NCBI GenBank assembly: GCA_016934955.1
Contig: JAFGRY010000040.1
Coordinates: 1 to 64,000 of the forward strand
DNA: 64,000 nucleotides
DNA from: a bacterium
GTDB lineage: Bacteria > Zhuqueibacterota > QNDG01 > JAGLOF01
Reading direction: 5' to 3'
The translations under genes and the position numbers were made by a program. The stretch's first letter is position 1; every line of letters begins with the position of its first letter. Under the pieces are notes generated by a model. The model saw only the letters and a program-made list of their open reading frames with translations. It had not been told where the DNA came from and ran no database searches. Of this stretch, positions 1 to 8,459 are shown piece after piece.

Positions 1-10
1 CCTGAAACAC

Positions 11-223
11 GCGGGGGTGACAGACTGTCATGCCCGAGTGCTCCTGTCGGGCATCCAGGAACGGGATCCGGTACGACACGCCGGAATCCTGTCTACCCAT
101 GCCCGAAGCACGCAGGGGTGACAGATTGTCATGCCCGGGTGCTCCTGTCGGGCATCCAGGAACGGGATCCGGTACGACACGCCGGAATCCTGTCTACCCA
201 TGCCCGAAGCACGCAGGGGTGAC
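11..223. repeat. Two tandem 101-bp repeat units with palindromic core
   Basis: The stretch beginning gcgggggtga at 11 recurs as gcaggggtga at 112 and again at 213, giving two full units of 101 bp and the start of a third. The units are nearly identical. Each contains a TGCCCG/CGGGCA inverted repeat (about 31-53 and 132-154) and a TGACA-N3/4-TGTCA palindrome, so each can fold. The first 21 bases (cctgaaacacgcgggggtga) recur at about 652-671, and a related copy lies near 45,010-45,040. This is a dispersed palindromic intergenic repeat rather than a gene. Short open frames through it only reflect the repeat. Confidence 0.85.
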
Positions 224-230
224 AAAAAAA

Positions 231-533
231 TCAAACTGATGAATCCCCAGTTATATTATGATAAAGGTCATACCACTCGGGGTTAGTCTTCTCGATTAAA
301 CGTATTTTCCAGGCCCGATTCCATTTTTTCAATTGTTTCTCGCGGGTTATTGCCTGGTATATATCACTGGTCTGTTCATAATATACAAGCTTATGGATCA
401 TATATTTTTTAGTAAAACCATCAGCAAAATTCTTTTTATGTTCATAAACGCGCCGAATTAAATCGCGTGTCACTCCAATATATAAAGTACCATGCCGTTT
501 ACTGGCAAGAATGTACACATAATAATACCGCAC
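231..533 (-). CDS. Small GIY-YIG nuclease-domain protein (UPF0213/YhbQ-like)
   Basis: This 100-residue protein is a single GIY-YIG domain. YYYVYILAS near residue 3 and GTLYIGVT near residue 15 are the GIY and YIG strands. An Arg (DLIRRVYEHK) and a distal Glu (ITREKQLKKW) follow, as in stand-alone YhbQ/UPF0213 members of about 80-100 residues. The family cuts or binds branched or nicked DNA; the physiological role is mostly unknown. Translation starts at GTG (533) with AAAGGA about 8 nt upstream. The gene sits between copies of the same palindromic repeat (11-223 and about 575-685), a position that invites comparison with repeat-associated nucleases. A mobilising role is only inference. Confidence 0.88.
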   Translation of the reverse strand: MRYYYVYILASKRHGTLYIGVTRDLIRRVYEHKKNFADGFTKKYMIHKLVYYEQTSDIYQAITREKQLKKWNRAWKIRLIEKTNPEWYDLYHNITGDSSV

Positions 534-574
534 AATGAAATCCTTTCACTGATTTAAATATGTCCTATGTAAAT

Positions 575-690
575 CCACGTCTTGCCCGAGTTTTTCTGTC
601 GAGCGCGCAGGAGCGGGGGCGGCACAACAGGCAGGGCTCCTGTGGACCCCCGCCTGAAACACGCGGGGGTGACGGATTCTGTCACCCCCA
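575..690. repeat. Diverged copy of the dispersed palindromic repeat
   Basis: The segment ttgcccgagtttttctgtcg (from about 582) matches the tandem-repeat core at 31-50, and cctgaaacacgcgggggtga (about 652) matches bases 1-20 exactly. The end forms a GGGGGTGAC...GTCACCCCC inverted repeat (about 664-689). It lies between the GIY-YIG gene and the stop of the S9 peptidase gene, where the hairpin could also act as a transcription terminator. Confidence 0.7.
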
Positions 691-706
691 TGCTCACATT
701 CATCTA

Positions 707-2929
707 CTACAAATTCCTCTCCCAGAAATCAAGCATCAGATGATCCAGATGCCGCCGGCCGGCGGGATCCCCCACCCCATGCCCGCGGTTCGGATACACC
801 ATCAGCTCGAACAGCTTGTTCGCATCCACCAGCTTGTCGACGAACCGCCACACCTGCTGAATATGCACATTGTCATCATGGGAGCCGTGCACCAGCATCA
901 GCTTTCCATGCAGGTCCTTCGCGTAATTGAGAAGCGAACAGGCTTCGAACCCCTCCTTGTTCTCCTTCTCGGTCTTCATCATCGTCTCTCCCCAGACCGT
1001 GTCATAGAAACGATAGTCGATCATGCTGCCGCCGGCGATCCCCGCCTTGAACTCCTTCGACCGGGTCATGGCCAGGATCGTGTTGGTGCCGCCCCCGCTC
1101 CAGCCCCAGATACCCCAGCGATCCGGATCGATCCAGGGAAGTTTCTTGAAATACTGCGCAGCGTCAACCAGGTCGTTGAGTTCGACCACTCCCGGTGTAT
1201 TCAAGTAGAGAAGGTTCTCCAGGTCCTTGCTCACCGCGCTAGCCGCCCGGTTGTCTATTTTCATGCAGATATACCCGGCATTCAGCAGCACATTCTCCCA
1301 GATTGCGCCGCGCTGCCAGGAATCGACCACCTGCTGCGCCGAAGGGCCGCCGTAGACATATACGATCACGGGATATTTTTTGGAAGGATCGAAATCAGCC
1401 GGCTTGGTCACCGATACCGGAATGGGGAACCCGTCCCGCGCCGGCACATGCATCAGTTCGGCCAGCTGCAGGTTGTATTTTTCAAAGGCGCCGGGATCCG
1501 GTTCCGCCAGCACCAGTTTCTCTTTGCCGTCGGCCCGGTGCAGCGCCAGCGAGCGGGGGCGGGAGATATTGGAATAGCTATCGAAGTAGTACCGGCAATC
1601 CGGGCTCATGGTGATCCCGTGCGTGCCCCTGCCCTGGGATAAGCGCTCCATGCCCCGTCCGTCGAACCGTATGCGGTAAAACTGCTTTTCCAGGGCGGAC
1701 TCCTTCTGGCCGGTGAAATAGATCCAGCCGCCCTTCTCGTCGATCCCCTTCACCGCCTGGCGCAGCCAGAATGGACCGCCGCTCGAGCGAATCGCCCATT
1801 CGCCGCTGGTGATCTGATTCACCACTTTACCGTCCATGGTGAAACGGTAGAGGTGATCATAGCCGCTGCGCTCCGAGGCCATGATAAAATGCTTTCCGTC
1901 TTTGAGAAAATAGAGATCGTCGGACACGTTGATCCAGCAGGGATTCGTCTCCTTCATGATGAGCTCGGCGCTGCCGGTTTCACGATCGGCGAAATAGATA
2001 TCCATGACCGTGTGCAGCCGGTTGAGGGTACGCACGCAGAGCCGCTGGTTGTCGGGCATCCAGTTGAGCCGTACGATATACTCATAGGAACCGGGATCGA
2101 TAGCGACCCAGGTGACCCCTTCACTTCCGATGTCGGCGATACCGGCCTTGATCCCCGGATTGGTCTCTCCTACTTTCGGATAGCGCTGTGTGGACACGGT
2201 CGGTGTCCAGGGTGAGAAATCGACGATATGCTGAATGCTCACCGGACTCTCATCGGTCTGGAAAAACGCGATGGATTTCGAGTCATCGGACCACCAGTAG
2301 CCCGAATCCTGCCTGCCGAACACCTCTTCCCAGTAGACCCAGGAGAGCGTGCCGTTCAGCGTGGTCTCACTGCCGTCATGGGTAAGCCGTTCCTCCCGTC
2401 CCTCTTTGAGCATGTAGACATAGAGATCGTTGTCACGGACAAAACTGATCTTTTCGGCATCGGGAGAGATGCTCACCGCCTTCTCCTGCTCGGGGGTGTC
2501 GGTGATCCGGGTGAACGCAGCCTGTTTCATGTCGAGCACGTAGATATCACCCTGCACCAGCACATAGCCGATCCTGCCGTCAGCGGAAATGGCCTGGGGG
2601 CGGGGACGCATGCGAGGCGCTTCCCCCTCGGGAAACAGCGTCGCGAACTGCTCCGCTGCTTCATTCAGATCCAGCCAGACCGTCCGTTTGCCGGTGTTCG
2701 GATCGAGACGCTCGAGCACCTGTGGTCCGCCGGGAGTTCCCCCGTCAAAGATGAGAGCGGTTCCGTCCGACAGCCACCAGGTCTGGGGCGTTCTGAACCC
2801 CGTGAACAGGCCGGGATCATTGTAATTTTCCAGGGTAAGCCTGGCGTTCTCCTGGGCGGCGGCAAGGCCGCACAGGATCGCGAATGAGACAACGAGCGTC
2901 ATCCGCAGCAGGGATTGTTTCCGGTTCAT
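707..2929 (-). CDS. Dipeptidyl peptidase IV family (S9B) serine peptidase, secreted
   Basis: A 740-residue exported prolyl-type dipeptidyl aminopeptidase. A Sec signal peptide covers about residues 1-25 (cleavage after GLAAA). Residues ~40-480 are the DPP-IV N-terminal beta-propeller, including the paired glutamates Glu201-Glu202 in WVYWEEVFG that hold the substrate amino terminus. Residues ~490-740 are the alpha/beta-hydrolase domain with Ser611 in GWSGGG (usually GWSYGG), Asp685 in HGSHDDNVH and His717 in NRGHG. All triad members are present, so it should be active, releasing X-Pro or X-Ala dipeptides in the periplasm or outside. ATG at 2929 has AAGGAG 7 nt upstream. It lies 71 nt downstream of the phosphatase gene; co-transcription is possible but unproven. 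Confidence 0.95.
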   Translation of the reverse strand: MNRKQSLLRMTLVVSFAILCGLAAAQENARLTLENYNDPGLFTGFRTPQTWWLSDGTALIFDGGTPGGPQVLERLDPNTGKRTVWLDLNEAAEQFATLFPEGEAPRMRPRPQAISADGRIGYVLVQGDIYVLDMKQAAFTRITDTPEQEKAVSISPDAEKISFVRDNDLYVYMLKEGREERLTHDGSETTLNGTLSWVYWEEVFGRQDSGYWWSDDSKSIAFFQTDESPVSIQHIVDFSPWTPTVSTQRYPKVGETNPGIKAGIADIGSEGVTWVAIDPGSYEYIVRLNWMPDNQRLCVRTLNRLHTVMDIYFADRETGSAELIMKETNPCWINVSDDLYFLKDGKHFIMASERSGYDHLYRFTMDGKVVNQITSGEWAIRSSGGPFWLRQAVKGIDEKGGWIYFTGQKESALEKQFYRIRFDGRGMERLSQGRGTHGITMSPDCRYYFDSYSNISRPRSLALHRADGKEKLVLAEPDPGAFEKYNLQLAELMHVPARDGFPIPVSVTKPADFDPSKKYPVIVYVYGGPSAQQVVDSWQRGAIWENVLLNAGYICMKIDNRAASAVSKDLENLLYLNTPGVVELNDLVDAAQYFKKLPWIDPDRWGIWGWSGGGTNTILAMTRSKEFKAGIAGGSMIDYRFYDTVWGETMMKTEKENKEGFEACSLLNYAKDLHGKLMLVHGSHDDNVHIQQVWRFVDKLVDANKLFELMVYPNRGHGVGDPAGRRHLDHLMLDFWERNL

Positions 2930-3000
2930 GGGCAGTCTCCTTTATGATCGGTAAATGAAACGATGAACGGTACGAATGGGGCGCAGCGGCCAACCGCGGA

Positions 3001-4227
3001 TCAGGCGAGTCGCTTGATCACGACAATGGTCACGTCATCCTCCAGCGTTTTTTCTTTTCCGAATTTGTCAACGGCCTCGATCACCGCCTTGACGATCTTC
3101 TCCGCCTTCTTGTGCTGATTGAAAACAACGATATCCTTTAACCGGTCGACCTCGAAAAGATTATCAGCGTTCTCTTCCCGTTCGATGATGCCGTCGGTGT
3201 AGAGCACCAGCACCGATCCCGGATCCATTTTGATATAGGACCGGTGCATGTCGATATCGGGCATGAATCCCAGGGTCATACCCGTTGCCTCCAGATCATG
3301 GATCTCGTCGCCTCTGACCAGAAACGGCGCGGGATGTCCGGCGTTGATATAGAATAGATGCCCCCCCCGCTCGATCTCGCCCACAAAAAGCGACACAAAA
3401 TTGGTGGCATAGGTGCTCATCTGGATCACCTGGTTCAGCTTGTTGATGGTCTGAACCAGCCGCATATCCCTGGCCATGCCCATACGCAGGCCGATCACCA
3501 CATCCCTGACCAGCAGCGCCGCCGGAATGCCGTGACCGCTGGCATCGCCGATGGCAACGCCGAAATCTTCATCGGAAAATTTAAAATATTCATAGAAATC
3601 GCCGCCGACGACTTCAGCCGGCATGGACACGGCGGCGATATCGTAGCCGGCGATCTTCAGCGGAGATCCGGGCAGAAGGCTCCGCTGGATCTCCTCCGCC
3701 CGTTTCAGATCGTTGCGCATCATTTCCGAAAAAAGACGGTAATTGATAGCGGTGCGCATGGAATTGAGAAAAAGAAGCAGTTCTTCCGTGACCAGGTCGG
3801 CCTCGAGCTGAAAAATCAGCAGCCACCGCCGCACCGATTTGTGCACATGGATCGCCGCCAGGATGCCGCAGTGCTTCTCATCCTGATCGATCAGCTCACA
3901 CGCTTTTTCCCGGGATTCGAATACCACCACGCCCTGCTTGAGAATGTCTCTGACACTCTCCAGATCTTCAGAGACGCTGGCGCGGAGTTTTATCCCCCGG
4001 TCTTTGCTGCAGTCGGTGATTTTGACGAACGATTTGCCCCGCCGCTCGAACACATGGCTGTTGATGATGCCCAGCTTCTCTCCGAAGGTTTTTTCCATCT
4101 CCTTCAGGATCGAGGTAAAGAAAAATTCACCGGATTTTTCCCGCTTGATCGTGTTGAGAATCGCATCCAGCTCGCGGTAAAACGTTTTTGGATCCATCTC
4201 CTGGAGTGTCCTTCCGTATGATGACAA
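3001..4227 (-). CDS. PP2C-type (SpoIIE/RsbU) serine phosphatase with N-terminal sensory region
   Basis: About 400 residues. The C-terminal half is a SpoIIE/RsbU PP2C-like domain: GGDFYEYFKF, GVAIGDASGHGIPAALLV, LYTDGIIE and DDVTIVVIK carry the metal-binding aspartates. The N-terminal ~180 residues look GAF-like, and a short helix (LKRAEEIQRSLLPGSP) links the two as in RsbU/RsbP proteins. Such enzymes dephosphorylate anti-sigma-factor antagonists in partner-switching. No anti-sigma kinase or STAS antagonist is encoded nearby, so the target is unknown. The start is uncertain: TTG at 4227, or ATG at 4197 with AGGAG immediately adjacent. Confidence 0.88.
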   Translation of the reverse strand: MSSYGRTLQEMDPKTFYRELDAILNTIKREKSGEFFFTSILKEMEKTFGEKLGIINSHVFERRGKSFVKITDCSKDRGIKLRASVSEDLESVRDILKQGVVVFESREKACELIDQDEKHCGILAAIHVHKSVRRWLLIFQLEADLVTEELLLFLNSMRTAINYRLFSEMMRNDLKRAEEIQRSLLPGSPLKIAGYDIAAVSMPAEVVGGDFYEYFKFSDEDFGVAIGDASGHGIPAALLVRDVVIGLRMGMARDMRLVQTINKLNQVIQMSTYATNFVSLFVGEIERGGHLFYINAGHPAPFLVRGDEIHDLEATGMTLGFMPDIDMHRSYIKMDPGSVLVLYTDGIIEREENADNLFEVDRLKDIVVFNQHKKAEKIVKAVIEAVDKFGKEKTLEDDVTIVVIKRLA

Positions 4228-4246
4228 CTATCCCGGACCGCGCAGG

Positions 4247-4639
4247 TCAGGTTCTGTCGGCGTAGGTGCGGATAAGCTGCAGCATCTGATCGATTTCCGA
4301 TTCGCTGATGGTCTGATCGGCCGAGAATTCAAAGCCCTTCTGGGTGAGCGTGTCCATATCCTCCGGCGTAATCAGTCCCGCGGCATAGGCTCGTACGAAC
4401 CTGCTGAGCACATCGGTGATTTCATCCTGATGCAGCTGCATGTAATCCTTGGGGATCGTCCTGCTGACGCGCTTGACGACCCGGCTCATTCCCGCTTTTC
4501 CCACCTTCAGGGCCGCGGCTGGGGGGTTATCGAGCACATAGAAAAAAGCGGCGAGACCGGCCAGGGCGGTAAAGAGAATGCCCGTGAAAAATCCTGAAAA
4601 AAATACCCCGGCTCTTCCCCGGGTGCGGGTTGATGCCAT
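4247..4639 (-). CDS. Small single-pass membrane protein of unknown function
   Basis: A 130-residue protein not recognised as a named family. I choose ATG 4639 (MASTRTRG) over the longer frame to 4693 because GGAGG lies 5 nt upstream. A basic N-terminus is followed by a hydrophobic segment at about residues 10-33 (GVFFSGFFTGILFTALAGLAAFFYVL). The remainder is a charged, probably helical domain with RVVKRVSRTIPKDY and an acidic C-terminus. The orientation is probably N-in with the C-terminal domain in the periplasm. It lies 77 nt downstream of the radical SAM gene and 19 nt or more upstream of the phosphatase gene, so it may be co-transcribed with either. Confidence 0.7.
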   Translation of the reverse strand: MASTRTRGRAGVFFSGFFTGILFTALAGLAAFFYVLDNPPAAALKVGKAGMSRVVKRVSRTIPKDYMQLHQDEITDVLSRFVRAYAAGLITPEDMDTLTQKGFEFSADQTISESEIDQMLQLIRTYADRT

Positions 4640-4716
4640 GTACGCCTCCGATATAAAACATAAGGGTTTACTATTAAAATATAGTGAACGCATCGTTAAA
4701 AATCAAGCGGCGGCAA

Positions 4717-5727
4717 TCACTCCCATACGCCCGCGACCGGGGCCAGGCAGTCGGGACACTTACCGTGTTCGAGCCTGTTTTCCATGATCGAATACCCGAA
4801 ACGGCGAATCAGCAGCGCGCTGCAGAGCGGACAAAAGGTGCTCTCCCCTTCCTCGCCGGGAAGATTTCCCGTATACACATATCGCAACCCCCTGTCGAGA
4901 CCGATCTGCCGGGCGCTGATAATCGCCTCCACCGGCGTCGGGGGACGATCATTCATACGATACGAGGGATGAAACCTGCTGATGTGCCAGGGGATCTCCG
5001 GATCGAGATCCGCGATGAACAGCGCCATATCGGCGAGTTCCTGCTCGGAATCGTTAAGCCCCGGAATGAGCAGCGTTGTCAGCTCGATCCAGATCCCCAG
5101 TCTCTTCATGCGCTCGATTGTCCTGAGCACCGGCTTTAATCGGGCGCTGCAGATATCACGGTAATGGGCATCGGTAAAAAACTTGAGGTCGACATTGGCC
5201 GCATCCATATACGGTGCCATCGCTGCGAGCCCCCGTTCCGACCAGAATCCATTGGTGATGAATATGTTCCTGATCGATCGCTCCCGGGCCAGCACCGCGG
5301 TGTCACGGGCATAGTCCCAGAATATCGCCGGCTCCGAGTAGGTATACGCGATAGTATTGCAGTGATGCTCCTCGGCCAGCCTGACAATCTCGCCGGCGGC
5401 GAGAGCGTGGCCGTACACCTGACCGCTCTCCACCGGTGACTGGGAGAGATCCGCATTCTGGCAGTGCAGACAGTGCATATTGCATCCTGAAGCGGCCACC
5501 GAGAAGGCCCGCTGGCCCGCGAGAAAATGGAACAGCGGTTTCTTTTCGATCGGATCCGCATGCACTGCGGCGCAGCGGCCGTAATTGAGACTGATCAGCG
5601 TTCCGTCCCGGTTCTCCATCACACCGCACCTGCCCGTGTCTCCGGGGCCCAGGACACAGTGGTGTGCGCACGAATCACACCGTATCCGGGCGCTCGCGAG
5701 CGTCTTGAACAGTGTTGCCTGTTTCAT
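4717..5727 (-). CDS. amrS: AmmeMemoRadiSam-type radical SAM enzyme
   Basis: A 336-residue radical SAM protein resembling the AmmeMemoRadiSam-system/PflA-like enzymes. The cluster motif is C82-x3-C86-x2-C89 (SGCNMHCLHCQNADLS). The N-terminus has a cysteine cluster (C17, C20, C24, C34: RCDSCAHHCVLGPGDTGRCG), and the C-terminus has a zinc-ribbon-like CPLC...CPDC pair typical of the longer family members. The family is usually encoded near AMMECR1 and Memo proteins, and its reaction is not firmly established. Neither partner is here. It starts 36 nt downstream of feoB with GGAGG about 9 nt upstream of ATG 5727, so it is probably co-transcribed with the iron-uptake operon and could be expressed under iron limitation. 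Confidence 0.88.
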   Translation of the reverse strand: MKQATLFKTLASARIRCDSCAHHCVLGPGDTGRCGVMENRDGTLISLNYGRCAAVHADPIEKKPLFHFLAGQRAFSVAASGCNMHCLHCQNADLSQSPVESGQVYGHALAAGEIVRLAEEHHCNTIAYTYSEPAIFWDYARDTAVLARERSIRNIFITNGFWSERGLAAMAPYMDAANVDLKFFTDAHYRDICSARLKPVLRTIERMKRLGIWIELTTLLIPGLNDSEQELADMALFIADLDPEIPWHISRFHPSYRMNDRPPTPVEAIISARQIGLDRGLRYVYTGNLPGEEGESTFCPLCSALLIRRFGYSIMENRLEHGKCPDCLAPVAGVWE

Positions 5728-5763
5728 GACTGCACCCTCCTGCGGCGCCGGCCGGATACGGTC

Positions 5764-7761
5764 TCACCAGATCAGCAGTGAAATGAACCGGGTTATGACA
5801 CCCAGGGCCAGCGCCAATGTACACGTCAGCAGCACGATCATGGCGGTCGCCTTCCAGCGTACCTGCTTGATGAGCGCCCCGATCGTCGCCACACAGGGAA
5901 TATAAAAAACAACAAATACGGTAAATGTCAAGATCTGCCCGAAACTGAGCACATCGGCCACCTGCTGGGTACCCAGCGCCTGGAACAGCATCAGCATCGA
6001 CAGTTCCTTGCGCAGCACGCCGAAGATGAGGGTGATACCGGTTTCCGGAGGGAGCCCCAGCAGGCCGGTTACCGGCCTGAGCACTCCATTGATGGCCCCG
6101 CCCGCCTGAAAATAATCGATAAGACTGAGAACGATGCTGCCGGCCACGAGCAGAGGCCAGGCGATAGTAAAAAAATCTTTCAGGCGAAACCAGGTTTTTT
6201 TCAGCAGCGAGGAAAATGAAGGGAGCTGATAAGCGGGTATTTCAAACGCCATGCCCGGACTCACTTCCGGCAGCAGTTTTGATAGGATGCGGCCCAGTAT
6301 CGCGATAATCACGATATTCACGGCATAAATCAGGAAGGCCGCGAACCCGCCCATATAAAATCCCACCAGCCCGAAAATAATCGTCATGCGGGCCGCGCAG
6401 GGCACCATTGAGGCGATCGTCGCCGTGATGATGCGGTCCCTGCGGGATTCGAGCATCCGTGCGCCCATTACCGCCGGGACATTGCACCCGTAGCCAAGGA
6501 CAGCGGGGATCACCGCCTTCCCGTGCAGCCCGATTTTGTGCATAAACGCATCCATGAGAAAGGCGATGCGCGGCAGGTATCCGCTGTCCTCGAGAAACGC
6601 GAGCCCCAGCATAAACGGCAGCAGATAGGGCAGCACGATGACAAAACCGCCGGCAACCCCCCCGGCAATGCCGGTGAGGAGCGTGCGCGCCACCGGAGAC
6701 AGTGTTCCGTTGCTGCGGACAAGATCGATCATCGATTCAATGTGGGTGCTGAGCGGCGCCTCTATCAGCCCGCCCAGCCGGAAAACCGCGACAAAAAAGA
6801 GCATCAGAGAGGCGATGAGAAACAGGTACCCCCAGACATTGTGCATCAGCACATCGTCCAGGCGCTCCCGCCAGCCGATGCGTGGTTTTTCCACCACCGC
6901 CACCTGCTCGAACAGCGACATGGAGAGACTGTGCCGCTCCGCGGCGATAACCTCATCGGAAGATCTGCCGTGCTTGCCGGCCAGTTTTGTCCGGTATGTC
7001 CGCGCGATGGTCAGGAGTTCCGGAGCAACCGCTTCCGCGCGTCCCGAAAAATAGGGATCATCCTCGAGAAGCTTGGTAACCAGCAGATGGCTGGAAAACG
7101 GAAACCGCTTCCCGCGGATCTGTTTTTCCACCCGGGAGATCATCTCTCCGATGATCTCCTCAACATCGAGACTGCCGTCGATATGGGCCGGTTTGATTCT
7201 GAAAAGCGACGCCTTGCGGGCCGCGTGAAAAAGGTCGGACAGCCCGATGCCCTTGGAGGCGACCGTCACCACCACCGGTATTCCCAGTAATCGTGACAGC
7301 AGACCGGTATCGATATGGACGCCTTTCCGCTCGGCCTCGTCGAACATGTTCAGACAGAGCACCATCGGCAGCTCGAGTTCCATGAGCTGAAGCGTCAGCT
7401 CGAGGCTGCGGCTCAGCAGCGAAGCGTCGACAACATTGATGATGACATCGACATTACCCGAAAGCAGATAATTGAGCGTTTCCCGTTCCGCGTCGTCAAG
7501 AGACGTGAGTGAATAGGTGCCGGGCAGGTCAACGATATCGAAGGTTGCGTGCCCGACTCTCACATGGCTTTCAGTATATTCGACGGTGGCCCCGGCAAAA
7601 TTGGACGTCACCGAACGGTACCCCGCCACCTCGTTGAACAGCGTCGATTTTCCGCAGTTCGGCTGTCCGGCGAGCACGATACGCCGATGATGCCGGTGAC
7701 GGGACGCACCGGCGGTCCGGTGAGTCGAATGACGGTGCCCGAATAGGTGCCGGTGCTTCAT
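5764..7761 (-). CDS. feoB: Ferrous iron transporter FeoB
   Basis: A 665-residue inner-membrane Fe(II) transporter. The N-terminal G domain has G1 GQPNCGKST (32-40), G3 DLPGTYSL and G4 NMFDEAE. Transmembrane segments start near residue 310, with the conserved Nramp-like gate regions (GYGCNVPAVMGAR; VPCAARM) and FYIPCVATIGALIKQ near the C-terminus. Oddity: the first 27 residues carry eight histidines and seven arginines before the G domain, which in many FeoB proteins starts almost at the N-terminus. The ATG overlaps the feoA stop by one base (TGATG), so translational coupling is likely and no nearby alternative start removes the His-rich tail. It follows the DtxR-type regulator and feoA in one operon. 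Confidence 0.96.
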   Translation of the reverse strand: MKHRHLFGHRHSTHRTAGASRHRHHRRIVLAGQPNCGKSTLFNEVAGYRSVTSNFAGATVEYTESHVRVGHATFDIVDLPGTYSLTSLDDAERETLNYLLSGNVDVIINVVDASLLSRSLELTLQLMELELPMVLCLNMFDEAERKGVHIDTGLLSRLLGIPVVVTVASKGIGLSDLFHAARKASLFRIKPAHIDGSLDVEEIIGEMISRVEKQIRGKRFPFSSHLLVTKLLEDDPYFSGRAEAVAPELLTIARTYRTKLAGKHGRSSDEVIAAERHSLSMSLFEQVAVVEKPRIGWRERLDDVLMHNVWGYLFLIASLMLFFVAVFRLGGLIEAPLSTHIESMIDLVRSNGTLSPVARTLLTGIAGGVAGGFVIVLPYLLPFMLGLAFLEDSGYLPRIAFLMDAFMHKIGLHGKAVIPAVLGYGCNVPAVMGARMLESRRDRIITATIASMVPCAARMTIIFGLVGFYMGGFAAFLIYAVNIVIIAILGRILSKLLPEVSPGMAFEIPAYQLPSFSSLLKKTWFRLKDFFTIAWPLLVAGSIVLSLIDYFQAGGAINGVLRPVTGLLGLPPETGITLIFGVLRKELSMLMLFQALGTQQVADVLSFGQILTFTVFVVFYIPCVATIGALIKQVRWKATAMIVLLTCTLALALGVITRFISLLIW

Positions 7762-8000
7762 CAGAGAGCCCGCACCGATATGGATCGTGCCATTCCTCTG
7801 CCCAGGGCAACCTCCATACTGTGAATGCTGATGAGGATGGGACCGCCCATAAAACCGCTGCGCACCACCCGTACGGTATCACCGCTATGGATTCCCAGAC
7901 TGTTAAGTTTTCTCCGGATACCGATGCCGCCGTTGATACGGTCGACTCTTAGCGGGGTATTGGCCGGCGCAGCGTCGAGGGTGTACACATCAGGCGTCAT
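7761..8000 (-). CDS. feoA: FeoA SH3-like iron-transport accessory protein
   Basis: A 79-residue FeoA-domain protein. GIGIRRKLNSLGIHSGDTVRVVRSGFMGGPILISI is the SH3-like beta-barrel, which interacts with FeoB and supports Fe(II) uptake. I choose ATG 8000 (MTPDVYTLD) because GGAGG is 5 nt upstream. A start at 8036 would lengthen the N-terminus by 12 residues without a good site. With this start it overlaps the end of the upstream regulator gene by 11 nt and the feoB start by one base, indicating tight translational coupling. Confidence 0.92.
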   Translation of the reverse strand: MTPDVYTLDAAPANTPLRVDRINGGIGIRRKLNSLGIHSGDTVRVVRSGFMGGPILISIHSMEVALGRGMARSISVRAL

Positions 8001-8436
8001 GACCGCCTCCATCGGTATCGGGAAGAGTGAAGTCATGATTTTTCCAGAGATCGAGCATCCGGGAAAACCCCGCGATGGTCTCAGGACTGATCACATGCTC
8101 CATATTGCAGGCATCCCGCTCCGCGAGGGATGTACTGACACCCAGCACGGTGTTGAGAAATTCCCTGATTACCTGGTGCCTGCGGTAGATCTTCTCCGCT
8201 GTCCGGGCACCCTCCGGCGTGAGCACGATCACTTCGTACTTACGGTGCTGCACCATGCCCTGTTCCCGTAATTTCTTCAGGGCCCCGGAAACACTGGGCA
8301 TGGTGATACCCATTTTACGGGAGATATCCTTAACCCGTACATTCCCTTTCTCCACTTCCAGCATGAAGATGGTTTCCAGGTAGTCTTCCATGTTCGAGGT
8401 CAGTTTGCCGCTCATACCACCGCCATTGTTTGTCAT
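7990..8436 (-). CDS. DtxR/MntR-family metal-dependent repressor
   Basis: A protein of up to 148 residues. An N-terminal winged helix (NMEDYLETIFMLEVEKGNVRVKDISRKMGITMPSVSGALKKLREQGMVQ) is followed by the metal-binding/dimerisation region (HQVIREFLNTVLGVSTSLAERDACNMEHVISPETI), where Cys-x2-Glu-His matches the primary site of the MntR/IdeR class. There is no C-terminal SH3 domain, but the next gene is the stand-alone SH3-like FeoA. The start may be ATG 8436, which lies inside the predicted operator, or ATG 8415 (MSGKLTSN). It probably represses this feo operon when Fe(II) or Mn(II) is bound; which metal cannot be read from the sequence. Confidence 0.93.
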   Translation of the reverse strand: MTNNGGGMSGKLTSNMEDYLETIFMLEVEKGNVRVKDISRKMGITMPSVSGALKKLREQGMVQHRKYEVIVLTPEGARTAEKIYRRHQVIREFLNTVLGVSTSLAERDACNMEHVISPETIAGFSRMLDLWKNHDFTLPDTDGGGHDA

Positions 8437-8458
8437 GCCTAATCAAGTTAGGCATGAC
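8432..8458. promoter_or_regulatory. Perfect 11-5-11 palindromic operator of the feo operon
   Basis: GTCATGCCTAA (8432-8442) and TTAGGCATGAC (8448-8458) are perfect inverted repeats around a 5-nt spacer. The CCTAA-N5-TTAGG core is of the kind bound by DtxR/IdeR/MntR repressors. The site overlaps the predicted transcription start and the first possible ATG of the regulator gene, so autorepression of the regulator-feoA-feoB operon is the natural reading. Confidence 0.8.
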
Positions 8459-8459
8459 T

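Noticed and set aside
11..223. 101-bp direct repeats as a CRISPR or an attachment site
   Set aside because: Whole units are repeated without unique spacers, there are only two copies, and no integrase is near.
560..1642. 360-codon plus-strand frame
   Set aside because: It is antisense to the S9 peptidase and its translation is His/Pro/Arg-rich without domain signatures.
5136..5671. Overlapping minus-strand frames in the radical SAM gene suggesting a frameshift
   Set aside because: The main frame is open from 5727 to 4717 with all cluster and zinc cysteines in place; the others are out-of-frame shadows.
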